This document shows positions 1 to 5,295 of a stretch of DNA of 8,830 bases, piece after piece. The translations under genes and the position numbers were made by a program. This DNA is from Planctomycetota bacterium. GTDB taxonomy: Bacteria; Planctomycetota; Planctomycetia; Isosphaerales; Isosphaeraceae. Within the stretch, counting starts at the first letter, position 1. Each line of letters starts with the position of its first letter. The DNA lies in NCBI GenBank assembly GCA_021818605.1, contig JAKAUH010000443.1, positions 1-8,830 on the forward strand. The letters are read 5' to 3'. Below the pieces are notes generated by a model. It was not told where the DNA came from and searched no databases. It saw only the letters and a program-made list of their open reading frames with translations.

Positions 1-1026
1 CCGGATGGGCGGCTGTATCTGTCGAGCCGCTCCGACATCCGCACGCCCGACCGCATCGCGCTTTATGACGCTAACGGGGCGTTGGTGCGCACGGTCGACT
101 CGAACCCGTCGCACGAGCTGAAAGGAATGAAGTTCGGCCCGCGCGAGCGGTTCCAGATCACGGCCCGCGACGGGTTCCCGCTCGAGGCCGAGCTGATCCT
201 GCCGGCCGACATGGAGCCGGGCAAGAAGTACCCTGTGTGGTTCACGACCTACGGCGGCCCGCACGCGCCCCAGGTCTCGGACGGGTGGAACGGCGGCCGG
301 ATGCGCGACCACGCACTGGCTCACGAGGGCCTGGTGATCTTCCACATGGACCCTCGCAGCGCCAGCAGCAAGGGGGCGATCTCGACGTGGACGGCGTACC
401 GGCACCTGGGCGTGCAGGAGACGAAGGACATCGAGGACGCGATCAACTGGCTCAAGAAGAAGCCGTATGTGGACGGCTCGCGGATCGGCATGCAGGGGCA
501 CAGCTACGGCGGCTACATCACGTCGTACGCGATGACCCACACGAACCTGTTCGCCGCCGGGATCGCCGGCGCGCCCGTGACCGACTGGCGCGACTATGAC
601 TCGATCTACACCGAGCGCTACATGGGCCTGCCGCAGGACAACCCCAGCGGCTACGACGCCTCGTCGGTGGTGAAGGCCGCCGGGCGTCTGCACGGCCGGC
701 TCCTGATCCTGCACGGGGCGATCGACGACAACGTCTCGCTGCGGAACACGATGCGGCTGGTCCACGCGCTCCAGCTCGCCAACAAGGACTTCGAGTTGAT
801 GATCTACCCGTCGTCGCGGCACGGGATCGGTGGCGAGCACTACGCGCGATTCCAGATCGACTTCATCCGGCGGACGATGCTGAGCCCCGGTGCCGGAGCT
901 GGTGCCGGTGCCGGTTCGGAGAGTCCACGCTCGCCGGGCGAGATGGCCACGCCCTCCGAGTCCGGCGGCACGCGATCGCGGGGACGCGGCCGCCGCCGCG
1001 CGGCGGCCTCGGCGGCCGCGCAGTGA
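1..1026 (+). CDS. S9 family (DPP-IV-like) prolyl oligopeptidase, C-terminal part; 5' end outside window
   Basis: The frame is open from the first base, so this is the last 341 codons of a longer gene. Residues are numbered from base 1. Residues 1-30 look like the end of the beta-propeller that precedes the peptidase domain in this family. An alpha/beta-hydrolase domain follows from about residue 50 to 292. The nucleophile motif GHSYGGY puts the catalytic Ser at residue 168. HGAIDDN supplies Asp 242 and the following Asp-Asn pair seen in DPP-IV-type enzymes, and SSRHGIG supplies His 274. The triad is therefore complete, and a working serine peptidase acting on peptides (dipeptidyl- or acylaminoacyl-peptidase type) is likely; the exact specificity is inference. 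After the domain there is a 47-residue tail (295-341) with a (GA)4G run and an SRGRGRRR stretch, which family members do not usually carry. The next gene starts 51 bp downstream on the same strand and may be cotranscribed. A signal peptide cannot be judged. Confidence 0.93.
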   Translation, partial: PDGRLYLSSRSDIRTPDRIALYDANGALVRTVDSNPSHELKGMKFGPRERFQITARDGFPLEAELILPADMEPGKKYPVWFTTYGGPHAPQVSDGWNGGRMRDHALAHEGLVIFHMDPRSASSKGAISTWTAYRHLGVQETKDIEDAINWLKKKPYVDGSRIGMQGHSYGGYITSYAMTHTNLFAAGIAGAPVTDWRDYDSIYTERYMGLPQDNPSGYDASSVVKAAGRLHGRLLILHGAIDDNVSLRNTMRLVHALQLANKDFELMIYPSSRHGIGGEHYARFQIDFIRRTMLSPGAGAGAGAGSESPRSPGEMATPSESGGTRSRGRGRRRAAASAAAQ

Positions 1027-1077
1027 TCGGCGCCCTGTAATCCCATCACGCTCCAGGATGACGCGGACGAGGTCCAC

Positions 1078-1935
1078 ATGCCGTTGCCGTTCGATGCCAC
1101 GCTCAAGGACCTCGCCCGCCGTCATCCTGGCGACTATGTGTCGACCTGCCGGCTGGGGAATGCCCGGGACATCCGCGCGCTGAACGTGGACCTTTCGGTA
1201 ATCTCCGCGGCGACCGACGTGGTCCTCGGCCACGGCGACCCGCTGCGCTCGGTGCTCGACCTGAACTTCCAGAGCGGACCCGAGGCCAACCTGGCGGGCC
1301 GGCTCTGCCTCTACAATAGTTCGCTGTATTACCGCTTCGGCGTGCCGGTGCATAGCGTCGTGATCCTGCTGCGCCCGGCGGCCGACCATCCGAATGTCAC
1401 CGGCCGACTCGCCTATACGGGACAGCCCCGGCGTGGCAAACTGGAATTCCGGTACGAGGTGTTCCGGATCTGGGAAATCCCGGCGGAAGAATTGCTCCGA
1501 CGCGGCCCGGGCGTGCTGCCGCTCAGCGTGCTCGGCGCCCTGGCGCCGGGAACTCCCGTCGAAGAAGGCATCGCCGAGATCGTCGCCCGCCTGTGCCGGC
1601 GCGTCGAACGATCCTTCGATCACGAGACGGCCAGCCACGTCCTCACCTCGACGTTCGTCCTCTCGGGCCTTCGCCTCAACCGCGAGCGGGCCCTGGACCT
1701 GTTCCGGAGGATTCGAGCCGTGGAAGAATCGACCACTTACCAGTACATCCTCGAGCAGGGAGAACTGAAGGCCGTGCGCAGGCTCGTCCTCCGCCACGGC
1801 GCCCGGAAGCTCGGCACCCCGGGCAAGAAGGTCAAGGCGGCGATCCAGGGACTCGAGGACTTGCCGCGTCTCGAACGCATCCTTGACGCGGTGCCGGCAG
1901 CGGACACGTGGGATGAGGTTCTCGCGACGCGATAA
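1078..1935 (+). CDS. Rpn-like (PD-(D/E)XK-type) putative recombination-promoting nuclease, DUF4351-like C-terminus
   Basis: This is a 285-residue cytosolic-looking protein with no signal peptide or membrane segment. Its layout matches the Rpn/'putative transposase' nuclease group that is multiplied in planctomycetes and cyanobacteria. An N-terminal nuclease-like fold (about 1-135) carries NVDLS with Asp 38, a LNFQ strand at 62-65, the conserved stretch LAGRLCLYN, and a strand ending VVILLRP. The C-terminal helical part (about 183-285) includes the well-conserved ESTTYQYILEQG and a DUF4351-like end (RRLVLRHGARKLG...WDEVLA). Family members normally have E-x-Q where this one has N63-F64-Q65, so nuclease activity is doubtful. 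E. coli Rpn proteins are known to be DNA endonucleases that promote RecA-independent recombination; the role here is unknown. The ATG is supported by GAGG at 1069-1072, five bases upstream. The last 104 codons are repeated downstream. Confidence 0.82.
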   Translation: MPLPFDATLKDLARRHPGDYVSTCRLGNARDIRALNVDLSVISAATDVVLGHGDPLRSVLDLNFQSGPEANLAGRLCLYNSSLYYRFGVPVHSVVILLRPAADHPNVTGRLAYTGQPRRGKLEFRYEVFRIWEIPAEELLRRGPGVLPLSVLGALAPGTPVEEGIAEIVARLCRRVERSFDHETASHVLTSTFVLSGLRLNRERALDLFRRIRAVEESTTYQYILEQGELKAVRRLVLRHGARKLGTPGKKVKAAIQGLEDLPRLERILDAVPAADTWDEVLATR

Positions 1936-2283
1936 ACCTCTTGAAGCCGTGGCAGGAACCCGACGCCGCTCGTCGTCCTGGCCCACGAGACGGCCAGCCA
2001 CGTCCTCACCTCGACCTTCGTCCTCTCGGGCCTGCGGCTCATGGACCTGTTCTGGAGGATTCGAGCCGTGGAAGAATCGACCACTTACCAGTACATCCTC
2101 GAGCAGGGTGCGATCAAGGAGGCGCGACGCATGCTCCTCGAGATGGGCGCGACCAAGTTCGGGGCGCCGGCCAGGAAGGTCCGGTCGGCGATCAAGGAGC
2201 TCGAGGACATCTCGCGGCTCCGCCGCATAGCCCTGCGCCTGATCACGGCGGGCTCGTGGGATGACGCCCTCGCGACACCCTGA
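1621..2283 (+). repeat. Imperfect direct tandem repeat (unit 1 1621-1935, unit 2 1984-2283)
   Basis: Unit 1 is the 3' part of the Rpn-like gene and unit 2 is the decayed fragment. The first ~57 nt of each (from 1621 and 1984) differ at only three positions, all synonymous. A 15-nt gap follows in unit 2. A 55-nt block (1706-1760 versus 2054-2108) is then identical. The remaining ~175 nt are much more diverged in both DNA and protein. The offset is 363 nt before the gap and 348 nt after it. Confidence 0.85.
1984..2283 (+). pseudogene. Truncated second copy of the Rpn-like C-terminal region
   Basis: Read in frame from 1984, this encodes HETASHVLTSTFVLSGLRL, then a DLFWRIRAVEESTTYQYILE-type stretch, and ends with SWDDALATP and a TGA at 2281-2283. 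It corresponds to residues 182-285 of the preceding gene. The nuclease half is missing, and about five codons (NRERA in the upstream gene) are deleted. Upstream of 1984 the frame stays open back to a stop at 1942-1944 but holds no ATG and no family similarity. The deletion junction creates an ATG at 2041 that would open an 80-residue ORF, but I see no Shine-Dalgarno sequence before it. Its far C-terminus (RLITAGSWDDALA) looks at least as close to the family norm as the upstream gene's. That suggests the relic of a second tandem family member rather than a simple fresh copy. A short expressed helical peptide cannot be excluded. Confidence 0.75.
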
Positions 2284-2362
2284 GCCGCGTTTGTTTTCAG
2301 GACTCGCCCCGGCCCTGCCCCGCGAGAAGCTCGCGCCGGCCCTAAGCGCGTGGCGCGATCGA

Positions 2363-2391
2363 TTGAGGCGCGCCTCGCGGCGAGGTAGAAT
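2363..2391 (+). promoter_or_regulatory. Sigma-70-like promoter for the Uma2-family gene
   Basis: TTGAGG (2363-2368) and TAGAAT (2386-2391) are separated by exactly 17 nt. This is a good match to the housekeeping consensus in an otherwise GC-rich stretch, and it lies 57 nt upstream of the ATG at 2449. The spacer ends in a small palindrome, CCTCG-CGG-CGAGG (2373-2385), which abuts the -10 box and could be an operator or chance. The rest of the 2284-2448 gap holds a 6-bp hairpin (CGCGAG-AAG-CTCGCG, 2321-2335) without a T-run, so it is not a convincing terminator. Confidence 0.55.
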
Positions 2392-2448
2392 GACACAGAT
2401 CGCCGTCACGACCGTCCCCGAACCGGCGGCACGCCGACGAGGTTCCGC

Positions 2449-3009
2449 ATGTCTTCCGCCACTCAGACCGCGGCCACCATCGACGATCTGTATCGCCACG
2501 ACGGCAAGGCCGAGCTGATCGCCGGGAGGATTGTCCCGCTCATGCCCACCGGGCGCAGGCCGAACCGCGTGGCTTTCCGGATCTGCCGGAGCCTCGACGA
2601 CCATGCCGAAGCGACGGGCATCGGCGAAGCCTATACCGACAACATGGGCTTCGCCGTTCCCAGGCTGCCTTCGGGTCGAGAGTCGTTCTCGCCCGACGCG
2701 TCGTACTTCGTCGGCCCCTTCCCGGCCAATGCGATGCGGTTCGTGCAAGGGCCGCCGACGTTCGCCGCCGAGGTGCGGAGCGAGGGGGATTACGGCGATG
2801 CGGCGGACGCCCGGATCGCTGGCAAGCGGGCCGACTACTTCGAGGCCGGCACGGCCGTCGTCTGGGACGTCGACCCGGTCGGTCGTCGGATTCTCAAGTA
2901 CCGCGCGGATGCCCCCGATCGGCCCGAGGTCTTCAGCGCCGGCCAGGACGCCGACGCCGAGCCCGCGGTCGCGGGATGGCGGATCGCCGTGGACCGGGTG
3001 TTCGACTGA
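2449..3009 (+). CDS. Uma2 family putative endonuclease (DUF820, PD-(D/E)XK fold)
   Basis: The 186-residue protein has the full length and order of the Uma2 family. The N-terminal KAELIAGRIVPLMPTG (20-35) is the family's ELIDGxIV-type opening. SPDASYF gives Asp 83, FAAEVRSEGDYGDAAD gives Glu 108, and AGKRADYFEAGTAVVWDVDP gives Lys 126. Together these form the D...ExR...K pattern expected of a PD-(D/E)XK active site, so unlike the Rpn-like neighbour its key residues look intact. The family is annotated as putative restriction-type endonuclease, but its biological role is not established, and many copies per genome are usual in planctomycetes and cyanobacteria. No methyltransferase or partner gene is nearby. 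The start is fixed by GAGG at 2439-2442, six bases before the ATG. The gene converges with the HAD gene across 107 bp, in which I see no clear terminator. Confidence 0.9.
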   Translation: MSSATQTAATIDDLYRHDGKAELIAGRIVPLMPTGRRPNRVAFRICRSLDDHAEATGIGEAYTDNMGFAVPRLPSGRESFSPDASYFVGPFPANAMRFVQGPPTFAAEVRSEGDYGDAADARIAGKRADYFEAGTAVVWDVDPVGRRILKYRADAPDRPEVFSAGQDADAEPAVAGWRIAVDRVFD

Positions 3010-3116
3010 TCGGACCGGCCGGCATTTGGTCGAACCCGGATGTCCCGGGAGAACGGCTGCCATGACGACCTTCGCGCCGCGGAACGATCGGGGCATCCCG
3101 CGACGGGTTGCCGCCC

Positions 3117-3770
3117 TCAGAACCCCAGCCGCTCGAGCAGTTCGGCGGCCGGCTCCAGCGATTCGACGAAGGTCGCATCCTCGACCCAGTCGCCCGAGGG
3201 CCGGCGATGGCCGACGGCGATCCGGCGAATTCCCGCGGCGCCGGCCGAGGCGAGGCCCGTGGGCGAGTCCTCGATCGCCACGACCGACCGGGGGGCCAGC
3301 CGTAGTTTCTTGAGGGCCAGCAGGTAGGGCGCCGGGTCGGGCTTCTGCGCCGTCACATCCTCCTTGCCCACGATCACGTCGAACGCGCCGGCCAGGCCCG
3401 AGGCGTCGAGCACCGCCTGGACATTCTCTCGCCAGGTGCCCGTGACCACCGCGAGCCTCGCCTTCCTGCCGCGGAGGGCTTCCACCAGCTCGACCACGCC
3501 CGGATAGACGCGGGGCGAGTAGCGCAGCAGTTCCACGGTCAGCGTTTGTTTGCGGGCGAGCCAGTCGTCGACCCGGTCGACCGGGACATCCCTGGTGGTG
3601 AAAAGTTCGGTCAGGAACGCGCGGTCGTCGACCTCCGCGGCCCGCACCGCCAGCTCGTCGGCGATCAGCCAGCCCATGGCCGCGAGCGTGCGCTGCCAGG
3701 CGGCGATGTGATGATTCTCGGTGTCGGCGATCACGCCGTCGAAGTCGAACAGAACGGCTTTGGGGGTCAT
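3117..3770 (-). CDS. HAD superfamily hydrolase, beta-phosphoglucomutase/phosphatase-like
   Basis: The 217-residue cytosolic protein shows all four HAD motifs. Motif I is FDFDGVIADTE with nucleophile Asp 9 and acid/base Asp 11. Motif II is VVTGT with Thr 110. Motif III is AQKPDP with Lys 143. Motif IV is AIEDSPTGLASA with Glu 167 and Asp 168. A helical cap of about 70 residues sits between motifs I and II (roughly 16-85), which is subfamily I (beta-PGM / phosphoglycolate-phosphatase / GPP-like). The DxDGVIADTE..H..AW start and EDSPTG motif favour a sugar-phosphate substrate, but phosphatase and mutase cannot be told apart from this. The start codon follows a GC-rich leader with no recognisable Shine-Dalgarno sequence. 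The leader contains short tandem repeats (3781-3804). The gene is divergent from the isomerase-like gene and probably transcribed from the promoter at 3820-3849. Confidence 0.92.
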   Translation of the reverse strand: MTPKAVLFDFDGVIADTENHHIAAWQRTLAAMGWLIADELAVRAAEVDDRAFLTELFTTRDVPVDRVDDWLARKQTLTVELLRYSPRVYPGVVELVEALRGRKARLAVVTGTWRENVQAVLDASGLAGAFDVIVGKEDVTAQKPDPAPYLLALKKLRLAPRSVVAIEDSPTGLASAGAAGIRRIAVGHRRPSGDWVEDATFVESLEPAAELLERLGF

Positions 3771-3780
3771 GATGAGCCAG

Positions 3781-3804
3781 CGGTCGGTCGGTCGAGAGAG
3801 AGAG
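3781..3804. repeat. Short tandem repeats in the leader of the HAD gene
   Basis: On the plus strand, CGGT is repeated three times followed by CG (3781-3794). It runs directly into an alternating GAGAGAGAGAG stretch (3794-3804) and then the 8-bp palindrome AGTCGACT (3803-3810). The block lies 11-34 bases upstream of the HAD start codon, inside its predicted 5' leader, where a Shine-Dalgarno sequence would be expected but is not visible. Confidence 0.7.
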
Positions 3805-3819
3805 TCGACTGGGGGCGAT

Positions 3820-3849
3820 ATTATGGCCGGATGTCCCTGCGCCCGTCAA
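3820..3849 (-). promoter_or_regulatory. Sigma-70-like promoter for the HAD gene
   Basis: On the minus strand, TTGACG (3849-3844) and CATAAT (3825-3820) are 18 nt apart. They match the consensus at five of six positions each. Transcription would start near 3813, giving a leader of about 43 nt to the ATG at 3770. The -35 box is only four bases from the -35 box of the oppositely directed promoter. Confidence 0.6.
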
Positions 3850-3853
3850 ATCA

Positions 3854-3882
3854 TTGACAAGGTCCGCCGCCAGCCCTATGTT
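3854..3882 (+). promoter_or_regulatory. Sigma-70-like promoter for the isomerase-like gene
   Basis: A perfect TTGACA (3854-3859) is followed after 17 nt by TATGTT (3877-3882). This is the best promoter in the window. Transcription would start near 3889, leaving a leader of about 108 nt before the ATG at 3997. GTCAA (3845-3849), ATCA and TTGAC (3854-3858) form a palindrome that contains the -35 cores of both divergent promoters. Confidence 0.65.
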
Positions 3883-3984
3883 GCGATTCATGGCGCCGCG
3901 CCGGCCCAAACGCGACCGGCCGGGGGCCTTCCCTCCGTCCGCCGCCGCTCGATCCGATCTCGATATTCGAATCAACACGAATCC

Positions 3985-3988
3985 GGAG
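3985..3988 (+). promoter_or_regulatory. Shine-Dalgarno site fixing the start at 3997
   Basis: GGAG lies eight bases before ATG 3997. It decides between this start and the in-frame open extension running back to about 3721, which would cross the divergent promoters and overlap the HAD gene. Confidence 0.7.
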
Positions 3989-3996
3989 AACGCACC

Positions 3997-5001
3997 ATGG
4001 CACGACCCGTGACCCTCTTCACCGGCCAGTGGGCCGACCTGACGCTGGAAGTGATTGCCCAGAAGGCCAGCCAGTGGGGATACGACGGCATCGAGCTGCC
4101 CTGCTGGGGCGACCATTTCAACGTGCAGAAGGCGCTCAGCGACCCGGGCTATTGCAAGGGCCGGCACGAGCTGCTGGGCAAGTACGGGCTGAAGTGCTGG
4201 GCGATCTCGAATCACCTGACCGGCCAGCTCGTCCTCGATCTTAACGATTCCCGCACCGATGACTGGGTCCCGCCCGAGGTCCGCGGCGATGCGAAGAAGA
4301 AGACCGAGTGGGCCATCAAGGAGATGAAGGACACCGCCCGCGCCGCGCAGAAGCTCGGGGTCAAGGTGGTCAACGGCTTCACCGGCTCGTCGATCTGGCA
4401 TCTGCTCTACTCGTTCCCGCCGGTGTCCGACGCCACGATCGAGGACGGTTTCAAGCTGTTCGCCGAGCGATGGAACCCGATCCTCGACGTGTTCAAGGAG
4501 TGCGGCGTGAAGTTCGCGCTCGAGGTCCACCCGACCGAGATCGCCTTCGACATCTACACCGCGAAGCGGGCACTCGAGGCGGTCGGGCACCGGCCCGAGT
4601 TCGGCTTCAATTTCGACCCCAGCCACCTGCACTGGCAGATGGTCGACCCGGTGGCGTTCATCCGCGAGTTCCCCGACCGGATCTATCACGTGCACGTCAA
4701 GGACGCCGCGCGGACGCTCGACGGCCGCTCGGGAATCCTGGCCTCACACCTGAACTTCGGCGACCCGCGCCGAGGCTGGGACTTCCGCTCGCCGGGACGC
4801 GGGCAGGTGAACTTCGAGGAGATCGCGCGGGCCCTCAACGACATCGGCTACGACGGCCCGCTGTCGGTGGAGTGGGAGGACTGCGGCATGGACCGCGAAT
4901 GCGGAGCGGCCGAGGCGGCGCGGTTCGTCAAGGAGCGCATGGGCTTCAAATCGGCCGGCCGGCTGTTCGACTCGGCATTCGCCGACGCCCAGAGCAAGTG
5001 A
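3997..5001 (+). CDS. Sugar phosphate isomerase/epimerase-like TIM-barrel protein (AP endonuclease 2 / xylose isomerase-like family)
   Basis: The 334-residue cytosolic protein has no signal peptide. It shows the hallmarks of the xylose isomerase-like TIM barrel: an early GYDGIELPCWGDHF strand/loop (28-41), WAISNHL (68-74), then ALEVHPTE with Glu 176, His 178 and Glu 181. These are followed by FNFDPSHL with Asp 207 and His 210, YHVHVKDA with His 231, His 233 and Asp 236, and SVEWED with Glu 292. Acidic and His residues at these strand ends bind the divalent metal in IolE- and tagatose-3-epimerase-like relatives, so the metal site looks complete. The substrate is unknown; inositol, ketose or sugar-acid isomerisation or epimerisation is typical of the family. 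It is divergent from a HAD sugar-phosphatase-like gene, which fits a sugar metabolism role. The stop at 5001 is followed by the AT-rich inverted repeat. Confidence 0.9.
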   Translation: MARPVTLFTGQWADLTLEVIAQKASQWGYDGIELPCWGDHFNVQKALSDPGYCKGRHELLGKYGLKCWAISNHLTGQLVLDLNDSRTDDWVPPEVRGDAKKKTEWAIKEMKDTARAAQKLGVKVVNGFTGSSIWHLLYSFPPVSDATIEDGFKLFAERWNPILDVFKECGVKFALEVHPTEIAFDIYTAKRALEAVGHRPEFGFNFDPSHLHWQMVDPVAFIREFPDRIYHVHVKDAARTLDGRSGILASHLNFGDPRRGWDFRSPGRGQVNFEEIARALNDIGYDGPLSVEWEDCGMDRECGAAEAARFVKERMGFKSAGRLFDSAFADAQSK

Positions 5002-5058
5002 GAGCGGGGCGGATCCCGGGAAACCGTCGCCGACCAATGCAAAACTGAATGAAGATTT

Positions 5059-5214
5059 AACCACAAAAAACACGAAATCACACAAAAAAGACAATGGGTC
5101 GGTCGGGATCATGAAGGCCGCGACCGTCCGTGCGTCTCGACCTCTCGACGCCGGCGCGAGTAGCTCCGTCCCGCAGTCCTATCTTTTTCGTGTGATTTCG
5201 TGTTTTTCGTGGTT
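5059..5214. repeat. Long AT-rich inverted repeat between convergent genes (arms 5059-5091 and 5182-5214)
   Basis: The left arm begins AACCACAAAAAACACG. The right arm, read on the minus strand, begins AACCACGAAAAACACG. The two 33-nt arms match at 31 positions and enclose a 90-nt GC-rich centre (5092-5181). Both mismatches are A opposite C in a plus-strand transcript, but become G-U wobbles in a minus-strand transcript, which would be paired along all 33 positions. The arms are made of 9-10-nt units: TTCGTG starts at 5187 and 5197, and again at 5206, before GTT. The centre contains a 6-bp hairpin CGGTCG/CGACCG (5100-5105 with 5121-5126). The element begins 57 nt after the isomerase stop and ends 81 nt before the stop of the large minus-strand gene, so it is the 3' region of both. 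I see no ORF in it. Confidence 0.85.
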
Positions 5215-5242
5215 GCATTCTTCTCCCTATCTATCCAGCTTC

Positions 5243-5269
5243 TCGTAGGGATCGTGGGATTCGTGGTCT
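5243..5269 (+). repeat. Three imperfect 9-nt units related to the inverted-repeat arms
   Basis: TCGTAGGGA, TCGTGGGAT and TCGTGGTCT follow one another at an exact 9-nt period. They share the TCGTG core and spacing of the right arm at 5182-5214, 29 nt away. This looks like a decayed or partial third copy of the same element. It lies inside the presumed 3' untranslated region of the large minus-strand gene. Confidence 0.5.
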
Positions 5270-5295
5270 CCACTCTGCTTCCGAATCATCGAACC

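Noticed and set aside
82..84. TTG at 82 as the start of the S9 peptidase
   Set aside because: The frame is open to base 1 and already encodes family-like propeller sequence upstream; no ribosome site precedes 82.
971..980. CGCGATCGCG palindrome within the S9 tail as a regulatory or HIP1-like site
   Set aside because: It is a single occurrence in a very GC-rich coding stretch and is explained by Arg/Ser codons.
2321..2335. Hairpin CGCGAG-AAG-CTCGCG after the Rpn-like relic as a terminator
   Set aside because: The stem is only 6 bp and no T-run follows; such hairpins are expected by chance at this GC content.
3010..3116. Terminator or small gene between the convergent Uma2 and HAD genes
   Set aside because: Only 4-bp inverted matches without T-runs are present, and the short ORF from the ATG at 3062 runs antisense into the HAD gene with no family-like sequence.
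3721..3996. In-frame upstream extension of the isomerase-like gene
   Set aside because: It would overlap the HAD gene and cross both promoters. The family-like sequence starts at ATG 3997, which has a GGAG site eight bases upstream.
5059..5214. Inverted repeat as an insertion-sequence end pair or a simple intrinsic terminator
   Set aside because: The 90-nt centre has no transposase ORF and I see no clear target-site duplication. The loop is far too long for a standard terminator hairpin.
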